Shown here: positions 1 through 10,712 of the stretch, in pieces
How positions within the stretch are numbered: the first letter of the stretch is position 1
Layout: every line of letters starts with the position of its first letter
NCBI GenBank assembly: GCA_027943245.1
Contig: JANDJZ010000016.1
Location: forward strand, 186,001 to 250,000
DNA from: Acanthamoeba sp. SK_2022b
Taxonomy: Eukaryota > Discosea > Longamoebia > Acanthamoebidae
Direction of reading: 5' to 3'
DNA: 64,000 nucleotides
Program-made: the position numbers and the translations under genes
The notes under the pieces: model-generated
What the model was told of the DNA's origin: nothing
What the model saw: only the letters and a program-made list of their open reading frames with translations
Databases searched by the model: none

Positions 1-3000
1 ATGGACGCCATTTCCGACGAGGACTTCATTGACCTGGTCGAGGTCATACTGTGGGGAATTGAAAAAGGTGTGCCTGCTGTGAACAGTTGATTTTGTGGAC
101 TCCCCATGGATGGCTAATACGCTCAGTCTGACAGCTCGATCGGCCGAGGGACGGTTCCTGGCCTTCCTGCCCAAGACTCTCGCAGCGATAGAGCGGCTTT
201 CTGCAGTGGGAGTTGATGAGCACACCAACAAGACGGGCCCGCAGTACAAGAGCCATCTCATAGCAAGGTACCGCACATCATCGCGCAGGTAGCGTCAGGT
301 CATCTGCTCGTCATTTACCGGCGTGACTGCACACTAGGCTGTGTGGTCTTGACTGGTCCGAACAATTGGTCACCCAAATCGCAGCTACGTTGCGAGAAAC
401 GACCCTCTCACACGATGACATGCAGCGGGTCATACACAAAATCATCAGGTGAGCCACGCGTTTATGCGCTCTCGTACTACAAAGGCAGTGCTCTAATCCT
501 GGTGTCTCGTCTTCCAGCTTCTTCAAGGAGATCGACCTGAACGAGCTGCCCTCCCTGATCTACCAGCTTATTTTGCTGGCCACAAAGGGCGCTACCGATA
601 TCAAGGCAAGTCTGTTGCGTGGTATCGCCAACCATTTGGAGAGCGAAGGCAGGAAGTACGATGAAGAGTACGTATGATTTTCACTGTGCGTTGCTGTTAC
701 GTAATTCCTTGGCGCGCCTCACACCCTTCCCTTTCAAGGAGTCCCGATAAGCGCACGACCGCGTCGAGCGGCGAACAGCTGCTTCGCCACATCGAGGGCA
801 CCATTCTGCTGCACCTTCAGTTTGCGATCAAGCAAGACCAGGTAATCTATCTTGCCGAGTGCGGCACTGTACCTACTAACTGTCCATGACTCGCCTCGAC
901 AGGAATTGGGTCGCGCTTTCTTGAAGGTGTTCAAGAGCGAGAACTTCCCCCTAACCTCGTTCACAGTAGCTCTTCTCCTGTCAGTTGCACGAATCCAGCG
1001 CTTTGCCGATCAGGCTCTGGAGACCATCAAGACAGCCATTCAGGTGCGTACCTTCTGTGCTGCGAAGCTTGACTCGATCTGACAACGCCTCCCTCCTCTA
1101 GACCTATTACAAGGAACAGCAGAAAAAATCAAAGTCACACTGGATGGAGAAGATGCGGCAGCACATGGCGCCAACAGGTACCCTCTTCCTCTCCTGCTGA
1201 TGTGAACGGTTTGCGCTCACGCGTTGGACCAACGTGACAGTCAACTTGGATGCTGCGATTCTAGCGACGATCAAGCATTCAGCCTATGGATGGGACCACA
1301 TCACCCCATCCCTCGTCCAGCTGGGCGTCATGCTCATGGACTCAGTGTCGGCCTCCTCGCCGACAACGATCGTTACCTCCGCCTCCGCTGCGTCCGCCTC
1401 TTCGGCGAGTGCGGCCACAACATCAACTCCCACAGCGTCTACTTCTCTCATCTCCGTTTCCTCACCGAACAAGTGAGTGCTGCTTTCTCTTTCGTTCCTT
1501 CAACTGGTAGACTGATGTTGCTCTTCTCTCCCCCTCCCTCCTCTGTCTTCAGGACGCTTCTTCGGCTTGGGGTAGGCATCCTGCTGGAGACCTTCAAGGT
1601 GCATGAGAGTGTCAGAAACGAGATCCTCGAACAGATTCTGTCCCGCGTGGTACGGCATCCCCGGTTGGACCGGACCTAGCAGCAGGTTCCAACTGCCGGA
1701 TGGCTTACCCGGGGGATACAACAGATGATCAGCGGCGAGAACAGCAACGTGCTGCAGTACATTATATTGCTGTCTTCCATTTCACGAGAGTGCCAGGATC
1801 TCCTGCTCGGCAGCGGCGGCGAGTACCTACCCCGCATCAAAGAGGTCTTTGACTATCTGTCCTATGTGCCGCCCACTGTCACCCGAGCCCTGCTCGCCGC
1901 TGTTGAGGTACTTGCTCATCATCAGGGTGGCCTCGACTTTCGACTAACTGCTCGTTGCTCCATGATGGGCAGCCCATCATGGCCATCAATCCCTCCTTCC
2001 AAGACCACATCATCCTCGTTTTGCGCAAGGCCATGTTCTCGCGGTACTGCTCTTGGGAGTTGTTTCGAGCGCAGGCCCATCTCAGTGGCTCATCGATGAT
2101 TGCCTCGTGTCAGGGAGCTGGAATCTCGTCTGACGGCCGTGACCGGTTTCGAGCACCTACTGAAGAGCTGCGCGCGAAAAAGGAACAAACACGAAGCCCA
2201 GAAAGGTATATGGCCGCAGTGTCATCACCGTAACTTGAGGTGCCAGACTTTGCTCACTCTGTTTCCTTGCTATGTAGCGGAGCTGTTTTCTTTGGAGATG
2301 GTTGGCTTCTTGCGTCGGTGCCTGAGTCAGCAGTGGGAAATCCGCGCTCGTCTCTACGACGCATTGACAGAAGTGTTCAAGATCAGGTACCCCTAACCCT
2401 ACGCATTTCTCTCTTCTATCTCGCTCACGCTGCATGTTGCCAGCCACTCGCTCGCGGTCAAGGAGGCCATCCTGGAGCTACTTCTCCAACATTTTCTGCA
2501 TTTCCTGGAGACTGATCCCTCTATCTCGGCTCCTATCAAGTTGAACAAGTGTGTCGAGGTCTCGCAAACATCCGCGGCCACCGTTAAACGGGTACTGAGC
2601 TTCCATAAGCGTCCGGTTGTGTTTGTATCTGATGCATATATTCGCGTTTGCGTTTGTGCTTGTGTTTTCATACGATGCAGCTGGAACCCTTGGGCAATTT
2701 GATCAACGCCATACAGCGATGCGTCATCAGCCATAAAGTAGAGCTGGCAAAACAGTCCAGCCGTGGTGAGTGCCGATCCACCTGTTGAGCTCTCCACCAC
2801 CCTTTCGACTGACTCACTGCCACATGTAAGCAATTGCCCCAAGCGAACCGCTCCCGGTCTTAGAGGAGCTGCAGGAGTCTCTGGATACCCTTATTGTGAA
2901 ATTGCTGAAGACTGAGGTACCACTCACGACACAACACACAACGCACAAACAACACTGATGCCCCTGCCCTGTGAAAAACCAGCTGGAGGACTTCAGCTTG

Positions 3001-5257
3001 GACAAGTCGGCCGACTACTCCGACGTCACTTGTGAGGGCAAGTTCCACCAAGAAGCTGCCCTTCTCCTTCTTTCCACCTTTGAAGTGCGCCTCCTCGCTC
3101 TCCGTTTCCCTCCTCCTTTCCTAACGCTGACACTGAGCGTTTTGACTGGAATTGCTGCTGCGCCAGGTCCTGATCGACTACTCGGTCATGAGAGAAATGC
3201 CCGAACCGCCTTCTGCAGACTCGCTTAAGGTGGCGGTCGACCTCTTCACCGTACGTCTTACATTTCTCTCGCACACTGTATCTGCCATGTGGCTGCAGGC
3301 TGACTCTCGGGATTGTTGGTTGGCTGCTGGCACAGCACTATGAGACTCTCCAGACCGTGGTGAAGGGCAAGGGAAGCGCGAAGAAGGGCAAGGGAGCTGC
3401 TAAGGGCAAGGACAACGCCGCCAGCGGCAGCAGTCAGAAGGGCAAAGGTAAAGGCAAGGAGAAGGAGAAGGAGAAGGAACTCGACGAAGATGCGGGCGAG
3501 GAAGAACCGAAGTCGAAGACCAAGAAAGCCACTCGGGGACGAGGCCGTCCCAGTTCGGGAGCAACCCCTTGGGCCAAGAGACACAAACTTGTGGAGGTGG
3601 GTCATCCCTCTTTTTCTCTTTCTCTCTTCCCTAACGCTCACGCGTTCGCTACGATCGTGACATTCGGTTACTGCGATCAGGGTGCATTCCTGGAGGTACA
3701 CTGCGTTCTGGGTCTGATCAAACTGTTGGTCGAGGAGGTGGAGGACGCTTCTCAAAGCGGTAGGCTTGCTCCTGCTAGAAGAGGGGTGCCAATGCCCCTA
3801 ATAGTCGCAATCCTTACCAACCATTCCATTCGCTTAGGTGACGCCAATGCTGTACAGCGGCTGATCCGCGACAATCAAGAGTTCCAGGCCTATTTCTTCA
3901 ACGCCGCCCACAACATGCTAAACTCTGTACGAACAACCTGCTTGGCTTGGTCTCTTTTTTTGGTGTCTCTTGGTCTGACCCGCAACCCAACCCAACCCAA
4001 CCCAACCCAACCAGTGGAACGAAGAGCTCCACGAGGGACTGGGCCTGGAGTTGGGAGACGGGCGCAACGGCTTGCTCAGGTCGCGAGCCAAGTTTTGCTC
4101 CGAGGTACGTGCCAAGAAGCCCGTGCTCGCTGCGTCTGCAGGCGAGGCCGCCATGTCACCCACCAACCACACGCTTTCTCGCCATTTTGCTACATCGCCA
4201 GGTGAGCTCGTGCGTGCTCCAGGAGTTTGTGTCCATGCATCTCTCCAAGGAAAGCAAGGTAACCGCGCATCGCCTTTCAGTTGAGGTCAGCAACTTGTGT
4301 AACGGTTGGCTCTCCCCACAGAACAAGAAGATCGCGCAAGTGCTGCTGGAGTGCCTGGAACAGAGCCTGCGCTTCCTGGTCAGCCAAGTATGTTTGCTTT
4401 CCGTTGCTCAAGCGCTGTTCAGCGTGCGGTGTGCGTGCGTGCGTGCGTGCGTGCGATGTGTGTGTGGTCTCTTATGTGATTTATCGCTTGGCGCGTGCAG
4501 TGGGGGCCGACAAAGGTGGCGGCGCTCTTGAAGGATTTCCTTCTGCCCCACCTCCTCAATTACCAGGACGTGGAAGCCGAGGTGGCGGAGGAGGAGGGCA
4601 AGCCACCCCTCGACGCCGAAGCCATTATCCACAACGTCCTGGTTCGCTTCGAGGTACATACTCTCTCTGCCTCTACTGCTGCTTGCGATCACCGTAACTC
4701 ACTCACATGTTTCCAAACCTCCCCGGCAGGCCATTATGCTGCAGCTCGCCAAATCCAAACGCTACAAGGAGGCCGAGGTGTTCAAGGATATCATCGAACT
4801 CCTCTTCGATTTCCTGCGATCGCCCAAGGCTGCCAAGGTATGTTCTTCTACACGATTCGAATCTGTGCAACGCGAGGCCCGCACTCACGCCCAACTACCA
4901 TGCGCGTTCTGCTCGACTCGGCTCAGGAGCTCGTGCCCGTGCACGCCAAGCTGATGAACATCGCCTGCGGCGAGACCCTGATCGAAAACGCATCCGCTGC
5001 CAAGTCCATGGTCTCTCTCTTCCTCAAGATCGCGCGGTCCATGCCCAAGATGAACATCGTACTTCTTCTCCTGTTTCAGCTTTAACTCTCCACTCCCCAC
5101 TTATTCACCGCTTCTTTACTCAATCCAGCTGAACGCTCTGGCAGTCGACGTCCACGTGCTGTTGGGACACGTCACGGAAGAGGATCCGTCGAACCAGGCA
5201 TGACCCGTCACGCCCACCCCCACCCCTATGGTGATCGGACACTTACATTGGAGGTGA

Positions 5258-5333
<76 letters not shown>

Positions 5334-5664
5334 TGAGAACAGGCTCGTCGCTACCCGCTCATCAATAATGCTACGGTGTTGCAGATCCTGCCGCTCATCA
5401 CCAGCACTATCGATAGTTTGTTGGATGACGTCGAGCAAGTGCTGCTCATCTCCAAGAGCATGTACCTCGAAGGTACTGCCACCGGGCCCGAGTGCATCAC
5501 ACCCCTAGCACTGACGTAGACACACCCTATGTGCGCAGACAAGGAGCAGGACCAACAGTACGACGAGAGCGAAGATGAAGAAGACAACGGTCAGGCCGCC
5601 AGTATGACCACTCGAGCCAGGCTGCTGATGAGTGAGTGTTGCAAGCAGCTTCACGTACCGTGCA

Positions 5665-5740
<76 letters not shown>

Positions 5741-6540
5741 TCCTCAGCAGTCGAGGCTAACCCGGCTCCTATACAGTTGCTGCTGAGGGTGCTCTCGTCC
5801 ATCGTGACGGCGGCAATCCCTCTCCTCTGTGCCGAGGGCCTCGTCAAAGCGCTCGTGCATCTCTACAAGATTCTCTCCCTGCTCTCCAAAACGGTACCCC
5901 TCGCTCCCTCGATTCACTGTCATTGCGGGCCTGCTCACATCGCTGTTATGTCATGTGTTGTGTGTTGCGTTGTATTCAGGCCATGCAATTGCAGCTCCGT
6001 CCCTCGGAAACCTTCCAGGAACTGGTCAAGCACAGCGGCAGGGAGTTCACGCCCACCATCTACGAGCTCCTGGCCTACATCGAGAAGCCGCAGGACGTAA
6101 AAGGTGCACTGGCGTTCCTTCTGCACGACCTTTCGCGCTTGCTCTCCTCTCCGTTTCCTCTGCACGATCATGATTGACACGTCACCCTCACCCGCTCTCA
6201 AATGCAGACGAGCCGGTCGAGAAGGCGGACAAGTTGACCAAGGCCAAGATCAAGCGGCTCGCCACACTGCTGCCCAACCTCATCTTCCTGATCGAGCAAT
6301 TCGAGGCATGGGCCACTCCCCCATCATGTCTTACAAACATTGCGAGGCCTCGCCTTACACACGCGTGCGCCACTGTGTGGCACACAACGATGACCTGCAG
6401 AGCGTTCTGATTCGCTACGGCAAGAAGTTCAAGGTCAACCTCGTGGAGGGATTCCGTCGCAGGTTCGCACGCAGAGTCGCTGCGTCTCCCTTGCGTTGCT
6501 GCGTCTCCCTCTCACTGCTGCCGACACACACAACAACAAC

Positions 6541-6595
<55 letters not shown>

Positions 6596-6935
6596 CACGC
6601 CTGCATACGCGCACGCAACACGTGGGATATGCACAGCACGACGCGTGACTTCCGAATCGTGAGCGACAATTTGAGGAAGGACATGCCCCCGCCCAAGGTT
6701 TGCCTCCCTCCCTCAGGCGATCAAATGGCCGGCCAGGCTTGACCGCTTCGCCCCCCAATCGCAGAAGAAGCCGAGGACACAGCCCGACGCCACAACGGCG
6801 GCAGCCGCTGCGCCACAGGCCAAGGGTCCTGCCCGCGCCGTCGGGCTCAAGCGGAAGAGCCCCGCTGCGGCGGGGAATACCACCACCTCCAAAAACAGCA
6901 AGACTATGGCGAAGAAGAAGAAGAGCGACGAGTGA
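1..6935 (+). CDS. FANCI: FANCI, Fanconi anaemia group I protein (5' partial)
   Basis: FANCI is the partner of FANCD2 in the clamp that signals and repairs DNA interstrand crosslinks in the nucleus. Spliced exons match animal FANCI along its length: ELPSLIYQLILLATKG (from 549), HIEGTILLHLQFAIK, LLLSVARIQRF, ILLETFKVHESVRNEILEQ, LEDFSLDKSADYSD and, near the C terminus, LPNLIFLIEQFE. The protein ends in a lysine-rich tail (KKKKSDE, stop 6933-6935), like the basic nuclear tail of human FANCI. By alignment from memory, about the first 100 residues lie upstream of the window. More than 20 short introns are present; several hold dinucleotide or tetranucleotide repeats. A lysine-rich insertion with an AT-hook-like core lies at about 3357-3560. 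The position matching human K523 encodes leucine. Its 3' end converges on ribonuclease H2A. Family assignment is firm; individual exon borders were placed by eye. Confidence 0.93.
3983..4012. repeat. (AACCC)n tract in a FANCI intron
   Basis: Six tandem AACCC units lie directly before a 3' splice acceptor. They form a C-rich, T-poor tract in place of the usual pyrimidine stretch. Confidence 0.85.
4431..4455. repeat. (GTGC)n microsatellite in a FANCI intron
   Basis: About six GTGC units of alternating purine and pyrimidine lie within an intron. Confidence 0.9.
5261..5334. repeat. (GT)n-(GTGC)n compound microsatellite in a FANCI intron
   Basis: A GT run is followed by GTGC units, about 74 bp in all, ending a few bases before a 3' splice site. 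Confidence 0.93.
5666..5736. repeat. (AC)n microsatellite in a FANCI intron
   Basis: About 35 uninterrupted AC units lie in the intron after the exon ending near 5632. Confidence 0.95.
6542..6594. repeat. (AC)n microsatellite in the penultimate FANCI introns
   Basis: About 26 AC units preceded by a short CAA run, between the exon ending in GFRR and the exon encoding RDFRIVSDNL. Confidence 0.93.
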
Positions 6936-6986
6936 TCAGCAGACCGAGCTACGCTGAAAAAGAGGTTCTTGAAAGAGGCTGTTTTC

Positions 6987-7015
6987 TATTTATTTTATTT
7001 TATTTTATTTTATTT
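6987..7015. repeat. (TTTTA)n between convergent 3' ends
   Basis: Five TTTTA units lie between the FANCI stop (6935) and the ribonuclease H2A stop (7034). This AT-rich stretch is probably shared 3' UTR and polyadenylation sequence for both strands. Confidence 0.8.
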
Positions 7016-7033
7016 GTTTATTTGCTGACACGT

Positions 7034-8284
7034 CTAGAAATCTGCGGTGGTGGCGGTGTGCATGCCCCGCTTGGCGTAGTAGTTCCACCGGGTGGGCTTG
7101 GGCGTCGCGAAGGTGGCCCGCCGCACCAGCGCCGCCGTCCGCTGCACCTGCTTCTTGCCCTTCTTGCCCTTGCCGTCATCGTGCACGTCGGCCTCCCTGT
7201 GCCGCAACAATCAAGGCACCATCGTCATCAGCGACAACTATCCCTCCTCGCCTCCCCCCGCTTTGCTACAGGAGGGGTGGGTCGTAGTCTCACCAAGCGA
7301 CGGCGTGGGCGTCGTGGTCTTCGAGCATGTTGTCGGTGGTGGCCCAGCTGAAGCGGATGAGGGTGGGGTAGCCGAACAGCTTGTCAAAGTTGCCCTCCAG
7401 CCACTGCTTGGTGAAGGGGTCGGCCGGGTAGCCCGAGCCGAACTCGCGCGAGAACGCGATCCCCTTCTCCTTGAACTGCCACGTTCGTAGACACTGGTCC
7501 CTGATCACCTGCCAGCGAGAAAACATTGAGGTGAAGAAGCAGACAAGGGGGTTGGGGGGGGGGGGTGAACCTTGGCAACGATACTGGCCGCGCTTACGAT
7601 GGGGAACAGGTCGTCGGCCTTCTTCGAGACAGTGATGTCCAACCGCGGGAACTTGCGGGACAGGTTCTGCTGGTACTTGGCTGGGTCGCCCACCGTGTCG
7701 ACGTACACCTCCTTCAGCGGCACGCCTTTGGCCAGCGCTCGAGCGATCAGTTCCGCGGCTGTGTCATGCGAGATCTGGTTGAGGTTGTACTTGGACCTGC
7801 AGCGGTGAAGAAGGCGAAGCGTGAGCGTGTGTATGGCCTGTTCGTCGCAGCATCGGGCGAGAGGCGAGGGAAAACGCACGCACGAAGCATCTTGTTGGAG
7901 AGGTCTTCCGCTGACAGAATGCAGGCCTCGAACCCGACGTCAGAGGCACCCACGATGCGCTCGAACATGGACTCACGCTGGTGCTCCGACAGCTGCTTGG
8001 AGTCTGGACTGGCGTAAGCACAGCAACACCACCGCGCTATCCACGTCGCGGCGCAGAAGTTCCTCATACCTTGAAAGCCGTCACGGGTGCGGATGTTTTC
8101 CTTCTCCGACAGGGGGCAATAGGCGCACGCATAGACCATGGGGCCTGGGTTGTGCATGAGCTTGAGTCGCGAGCGACACAATCAAATCCAAACCAGTGAG
8201 GGGCGCACCGAGGACCGGGCCTCGGCCTGCTTCGTCGATGCCCAAGGCATACTGCACGTCCTTGTCGACCTCACATACGCTCAT
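7034..8284 (-). CDS. RNASEH2A: Ribonuclease H2 catalytic subunit A
   Basis: Cleaves RNA of RNA-DNA hybrids and single ribonucleotides in DNA. Reading the minus strand, the first exon gives [20 protein letters not shown], with the family's first catalytic Asp-Glu motif, followed by [56 protein letters not shown] and [12 protein letters not shown]. These match eukaryotic type 2 RNase H in order and include the expected acidic residues. The C terminus ([18 protein letters not shown]) ends at 7034. The ATG at 8282-8284 is chosen; a CTG/GTG-type upstream extension would run into the inverted repeat. Several introns interrupt the gene. It is transcribed divergently from the 9188 gene across the tRNA pair. 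Confidence 0.93.
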
Positions 8285-8287
8285 CTC

Positions 8288-8316
8288 GGAGGATAGAACG
8301 AGCAAATAACGGGCAA
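8288..8316. repeat. Left outer arm of the tRNA inverted repeat
   Basis: This 29 bp is the exact reverse complement of 9008-9036. It lies immediately upstream of the RNase H2A start codon. Confidence 0.93.
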
Positions 8317-8372
8317 TAAGGCAATAGGGAATGGAAAAAATAACCGTAATTGGTTATGCTACAATTATAATC

Positions 8373-8378
8373 AAAAAA
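8373..8378 (-). terminator. Pol III T-run terminator of the left tRNA-Glu
   Basis: Six T residues on the minus strand lie about 7 nt after the tRNA 3' end, a standard Pol III stop. Confidence 0.8.
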
Positions 8379-8384
8379 TGATAT

Positions 8385-8455
8385 TCCGCTGCCGGGAATC
8401 GAACCCGGGGCGCATGGGTGAGAACCATAAATGTTACCGACTACACCACAGCGGA
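8385..8455 (-). tRNA. trnE-CTC: tRNA-Glu (anticodon CTC)
   Basis: The 71 nt reads TCCGCTG...CAGCGGA with a perfect 7 bp acceptor stem. The anticodon stem TATGG/CCATG closes the loop TTCTCAC, giving anticodon CTC. The T arm is CCGGG-TTCGATT-CCCGG. A-box (TGGTGTAGTCGG) and B-box (GGTTCGATTCC) promoters are present. A Pol III T run follows at 8373-8378 on the minus strand. The body is identical to 8860-8930. Confidence 0.95.
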
Positions 8456-8859
8456 TTACTTCTTCCACATCACTGTCATCACATGGAAATTTTATAAGTT
8501 TTGTTTGTTTTCATCAAGGTGGTTGTGGAGGTAGTTCTAGAGCAACAGAGTAGTACTACAATTGTTGCCTTGGCCAGAAAGGAAGGTAGAACCACTCTAT
8601 TATCAATGAGACTCTGCAGAGGAATCTTGTCATACTGATGTGTCACTTTGTTGTATAGCCTTTCAGGTTTCCTTTGATCTTTTGCTGTCTTAATCTCACT
8701 GTGCTTTTCAGTGGTGTTGAAGAACATGCAGGCATACAGCCACTAAACTTTAGGAATAGAGTATCTTTCTTGGTTAATTCCATGTCTTTACCCCTTAGCA
8801 TTAAGTTTGGCTTTCAATAAACTGTCCATTTCGTCAGAGTCCTTTGTGAGGCAACGCGA
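8456..8859. other. AT-rich spacer between the two tRNA-Glu genes
   Basis: This roughly 400 bp is much lower in GC than the flanking genes. It contains one minus-strand reading frame (8479-8727, starting MFFNTTEKHSEIK) that matches nothing I recognise and lacks the local codon bias. It forms the loop of the inverted repeat. Confidence 0.6.
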
Positions 8860-8930
8860 TCCGCTGTGGTGTAGTCGGTAACATTTATGGTTCTCACCCA
8901 TGCGCCCCGGGTTCGATTCCCGGCAGCGGA
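8860..8930 (+). tRNA. trnE-CTC: tRNA-Glu (anticodon CTC)
   Basis: Same 71 nt sequence as 8385-8455 on the opposite strand, with intact cloverleaf, anticodon CTC and internal A and B boxes. The trailer starts ATATCC followed by a T run at 8937-8944. The 5' ends of the two tRNA genes face each other. Confidence 0.95.
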
Positions 8931-8936
8931 ATATCC

Positions 8937-8944
8937 TTTTTTTT
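8937..8944 (+). terminator. Pol III T-run terminator of the right tRNA-Glu
   Basis: Eight T residues begin 7 nt after the tRNA 3' end. Confidence 0.85.
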
Positions 8945-9007
8945 GCTTACAATAGGAGCTTCTCCTTGCTACCGGATAAGGGTTCTTTTTCCTTTCCCTT
9001 CTCCTTG

Positions 9008-9036
9008 TTGCCCGTTATTTGCTCGTTCTATCCTCC
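9008..9036. repeat. Right outer arm of the tRNA inverted repeat
   Basis: Exact 29 bp reverse complement of 8288-8316. It lies in the probable 5' region of the 9188 gene, so both divergent genes carry the same element upstream. Confidence 0.93.
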
Positions 9037-9187
9037 ATTTCCTCTGGTGCCGCAACGATAGGGCAGGTTCGCCTGTTTCTGTTGTGCCACCAGCACCTGG
9101 CGCCCAATTGGGCGTGTGCGGCACGTCAACAACAGCTACGGCCAACCCCAACGCAGAGAATTTTGAATTCATTGTGACAACCCACCC

Positions 9188-10712
9188 ATGGAGCCGGACC
9201 CGCTGGTGCCGCCGGCTGCCGACGAAAAGGAGCAACGACGGCAAGAGAAGAAGATGCGGCGGTTGACGTTCATCGTCAAAGAAGTACCCGAGTATGACCA
9301 CGAGGAAACAGATGAATCCAACTCCACCGACGAAGACGACGGAGATAGTGGCAGCTGTATTGTGAGGGATGGGGTTGACTCTGACGAGGAAGAGGCTACA
9401 ACGGGCCAACGAGCAGGAAACGTGGATTTGCAGGCGACCTTTCCGCCCAAGCTCGTACGGACACCGAAACGAGACTACGAAGCGGAAGTAAAAGGGAAGA
9501 GCGAAAGCGAAGAGGACAAGAGCGAAAGCGATGAAGGAGAGACGGAGAGCGACGGCAGCGAGGTGTATTACCTCAGTGGGGAGGAGGAGGCGAGCAGCGA
9601 TGAAGAGCAGAGGGAAGGTTCGACGATCGTTCGGGAAGACAGCGACTTCGTTCCCTTCCTGCCTCGCTCCGCCACAAGTGACGCGGCACCGGCCAGCCTC
9701 GATTCGCCACGGGAAGAGGAGGACCAGTACGGAAGTGAAGAGGAAGAGAGCGAAGAGGAGAGCAGCGGGAGCGTCATCGTACGAGACGACTACGATAGCT
9801 TGGAGAGACCCACAAAAGCGAGCGACGAGTGCGACGACACCCGAGAGGCCACGGGCGAGATGACGAACCACGAGCCACCTCATCAGGTCAGCGCGCCGGT
9901 CGACGCGTGGGCGCTCAAGTCTGCGCGTAGGTTGAACAAGCAGGTGTGGCTTAAGGAGCAGCGAAAGAAGCGGACGATAAAGAGCGTTCTGTTTGAAGAG
10001 GAGGATTTCCTGTGGCAGACGCTCAACAACTTCAAGGAGGAGAAGCAGGAGACGGACAAGCGACGGCGCGAGAGGAGGGACAAGCGAAAGGGCGTGGTGT
10101 GGGCCTCGGCACCGATCCCGGCTCGGTCGGCACCTGCTTCGCCCCAGCTTGACCTGAGCTCTTCCCCCACGCTCATTCGTGGCAGCTCGTCAGCACCCTG
10201 CGCTCATGCAGGCGATTCCGAGGCCATCTACGAGCCGCTGCTGGTGATTGAGTTCCCCGCTCACGTGCGGCCAGGGTACAGGCGAACCGCTGACGAGCAT
10301 CTCGTCCGCGAGCCGACCGTTGCCAGCAACGACGTGCTCATCGCTACTATGGTCATCAACAATGAAGAGTGCACGATGCACGCTTGTTCGGCCCAAGGTG
10401 AGTGAACCTTGCGCTGACGCGTAGCTTGCGCAGTGACCTAAGCTCAATCAGCTGTAGCTCATTAGCTTGGCTTGGTTTGGGCTTGCAGGAGAGTCGGCCT
10501 GTTCGGTGTCGACAAGCACCCTCGATCGACCACACGCAGACCTCAGCACATCACGGCCACGCTCCTGCAAGACGCCTGGAGAGTCACCACGACAAGCTCC
10601 ATTGTCACCTCTATCAAGCGTGTCCCCACGACCACAATCGCCTCACCATTACCCAGAGCACTCCTCACCACCCATCCGGGTTCCGTTCTTTCCCATGTTC
10701 AACTTCAACTAA
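9188..10712 (+). CDS. Acidic, serine-rich disordered protein of unknown function
   Basis: Two exons (9188-10397 and 10489-10712) join in frame at a GT-AG intron, giving a protein of about 478 residues. Residues 30-220 are dominated by Glu, Asp and Ser, consistent with an intrinsically disordered acidic region. A short motif recurs three times: SGSCIVRDGVDSDE, EGSTIVREDSDFV and SGSVIVRDDYDSLE. A basic helical segment around 9900-10100 contains ALKSARRLNKQVWLKEQRKK, then LWQTLNNFKEEK and runs of Arg/Lys. The second exon is Ser/Pro-rich and ends PFFPMFNFN. No enzyme motif is recognised. A nuclear or scaffolding role would be a guess. A long minus-strand frame covering it is a shadow. Confidence 0.75.

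Noticed and set aside
3983..4012. Interstitial telomere repeat (AACCC)n
   Set aside because: Five-base unit, only about 30 bp, and located within an intron of a well-defined gene.
5505..5847. Cys-Val and Thr-His repeat frames over the GT/AC tracts
   Set aside because: Translations of dinucleotide repeats inside introns; the same applies at 5200-5438, 6415-6758, 54969-55166 and 57849-58365.
1..6935. First reading of the gene as FANCD2
   Set aside because: The conserved blocks (LEDFSLDKSADYSD, LPNLIFLIEQFE, basic C-terminal tail) are those of FANCI; the two proteins are paralogues with similar architecture.
8969..9883. 304-codon minus-strand frame opposite the acidic gene
   Set aside because: It is the antisense shadow of GAA/GAG/GAC-rich codons: it reads as Leu/Phe/Ser/Val-rich sequence with no domain, while the plus strand has a clean start, splice and stop.
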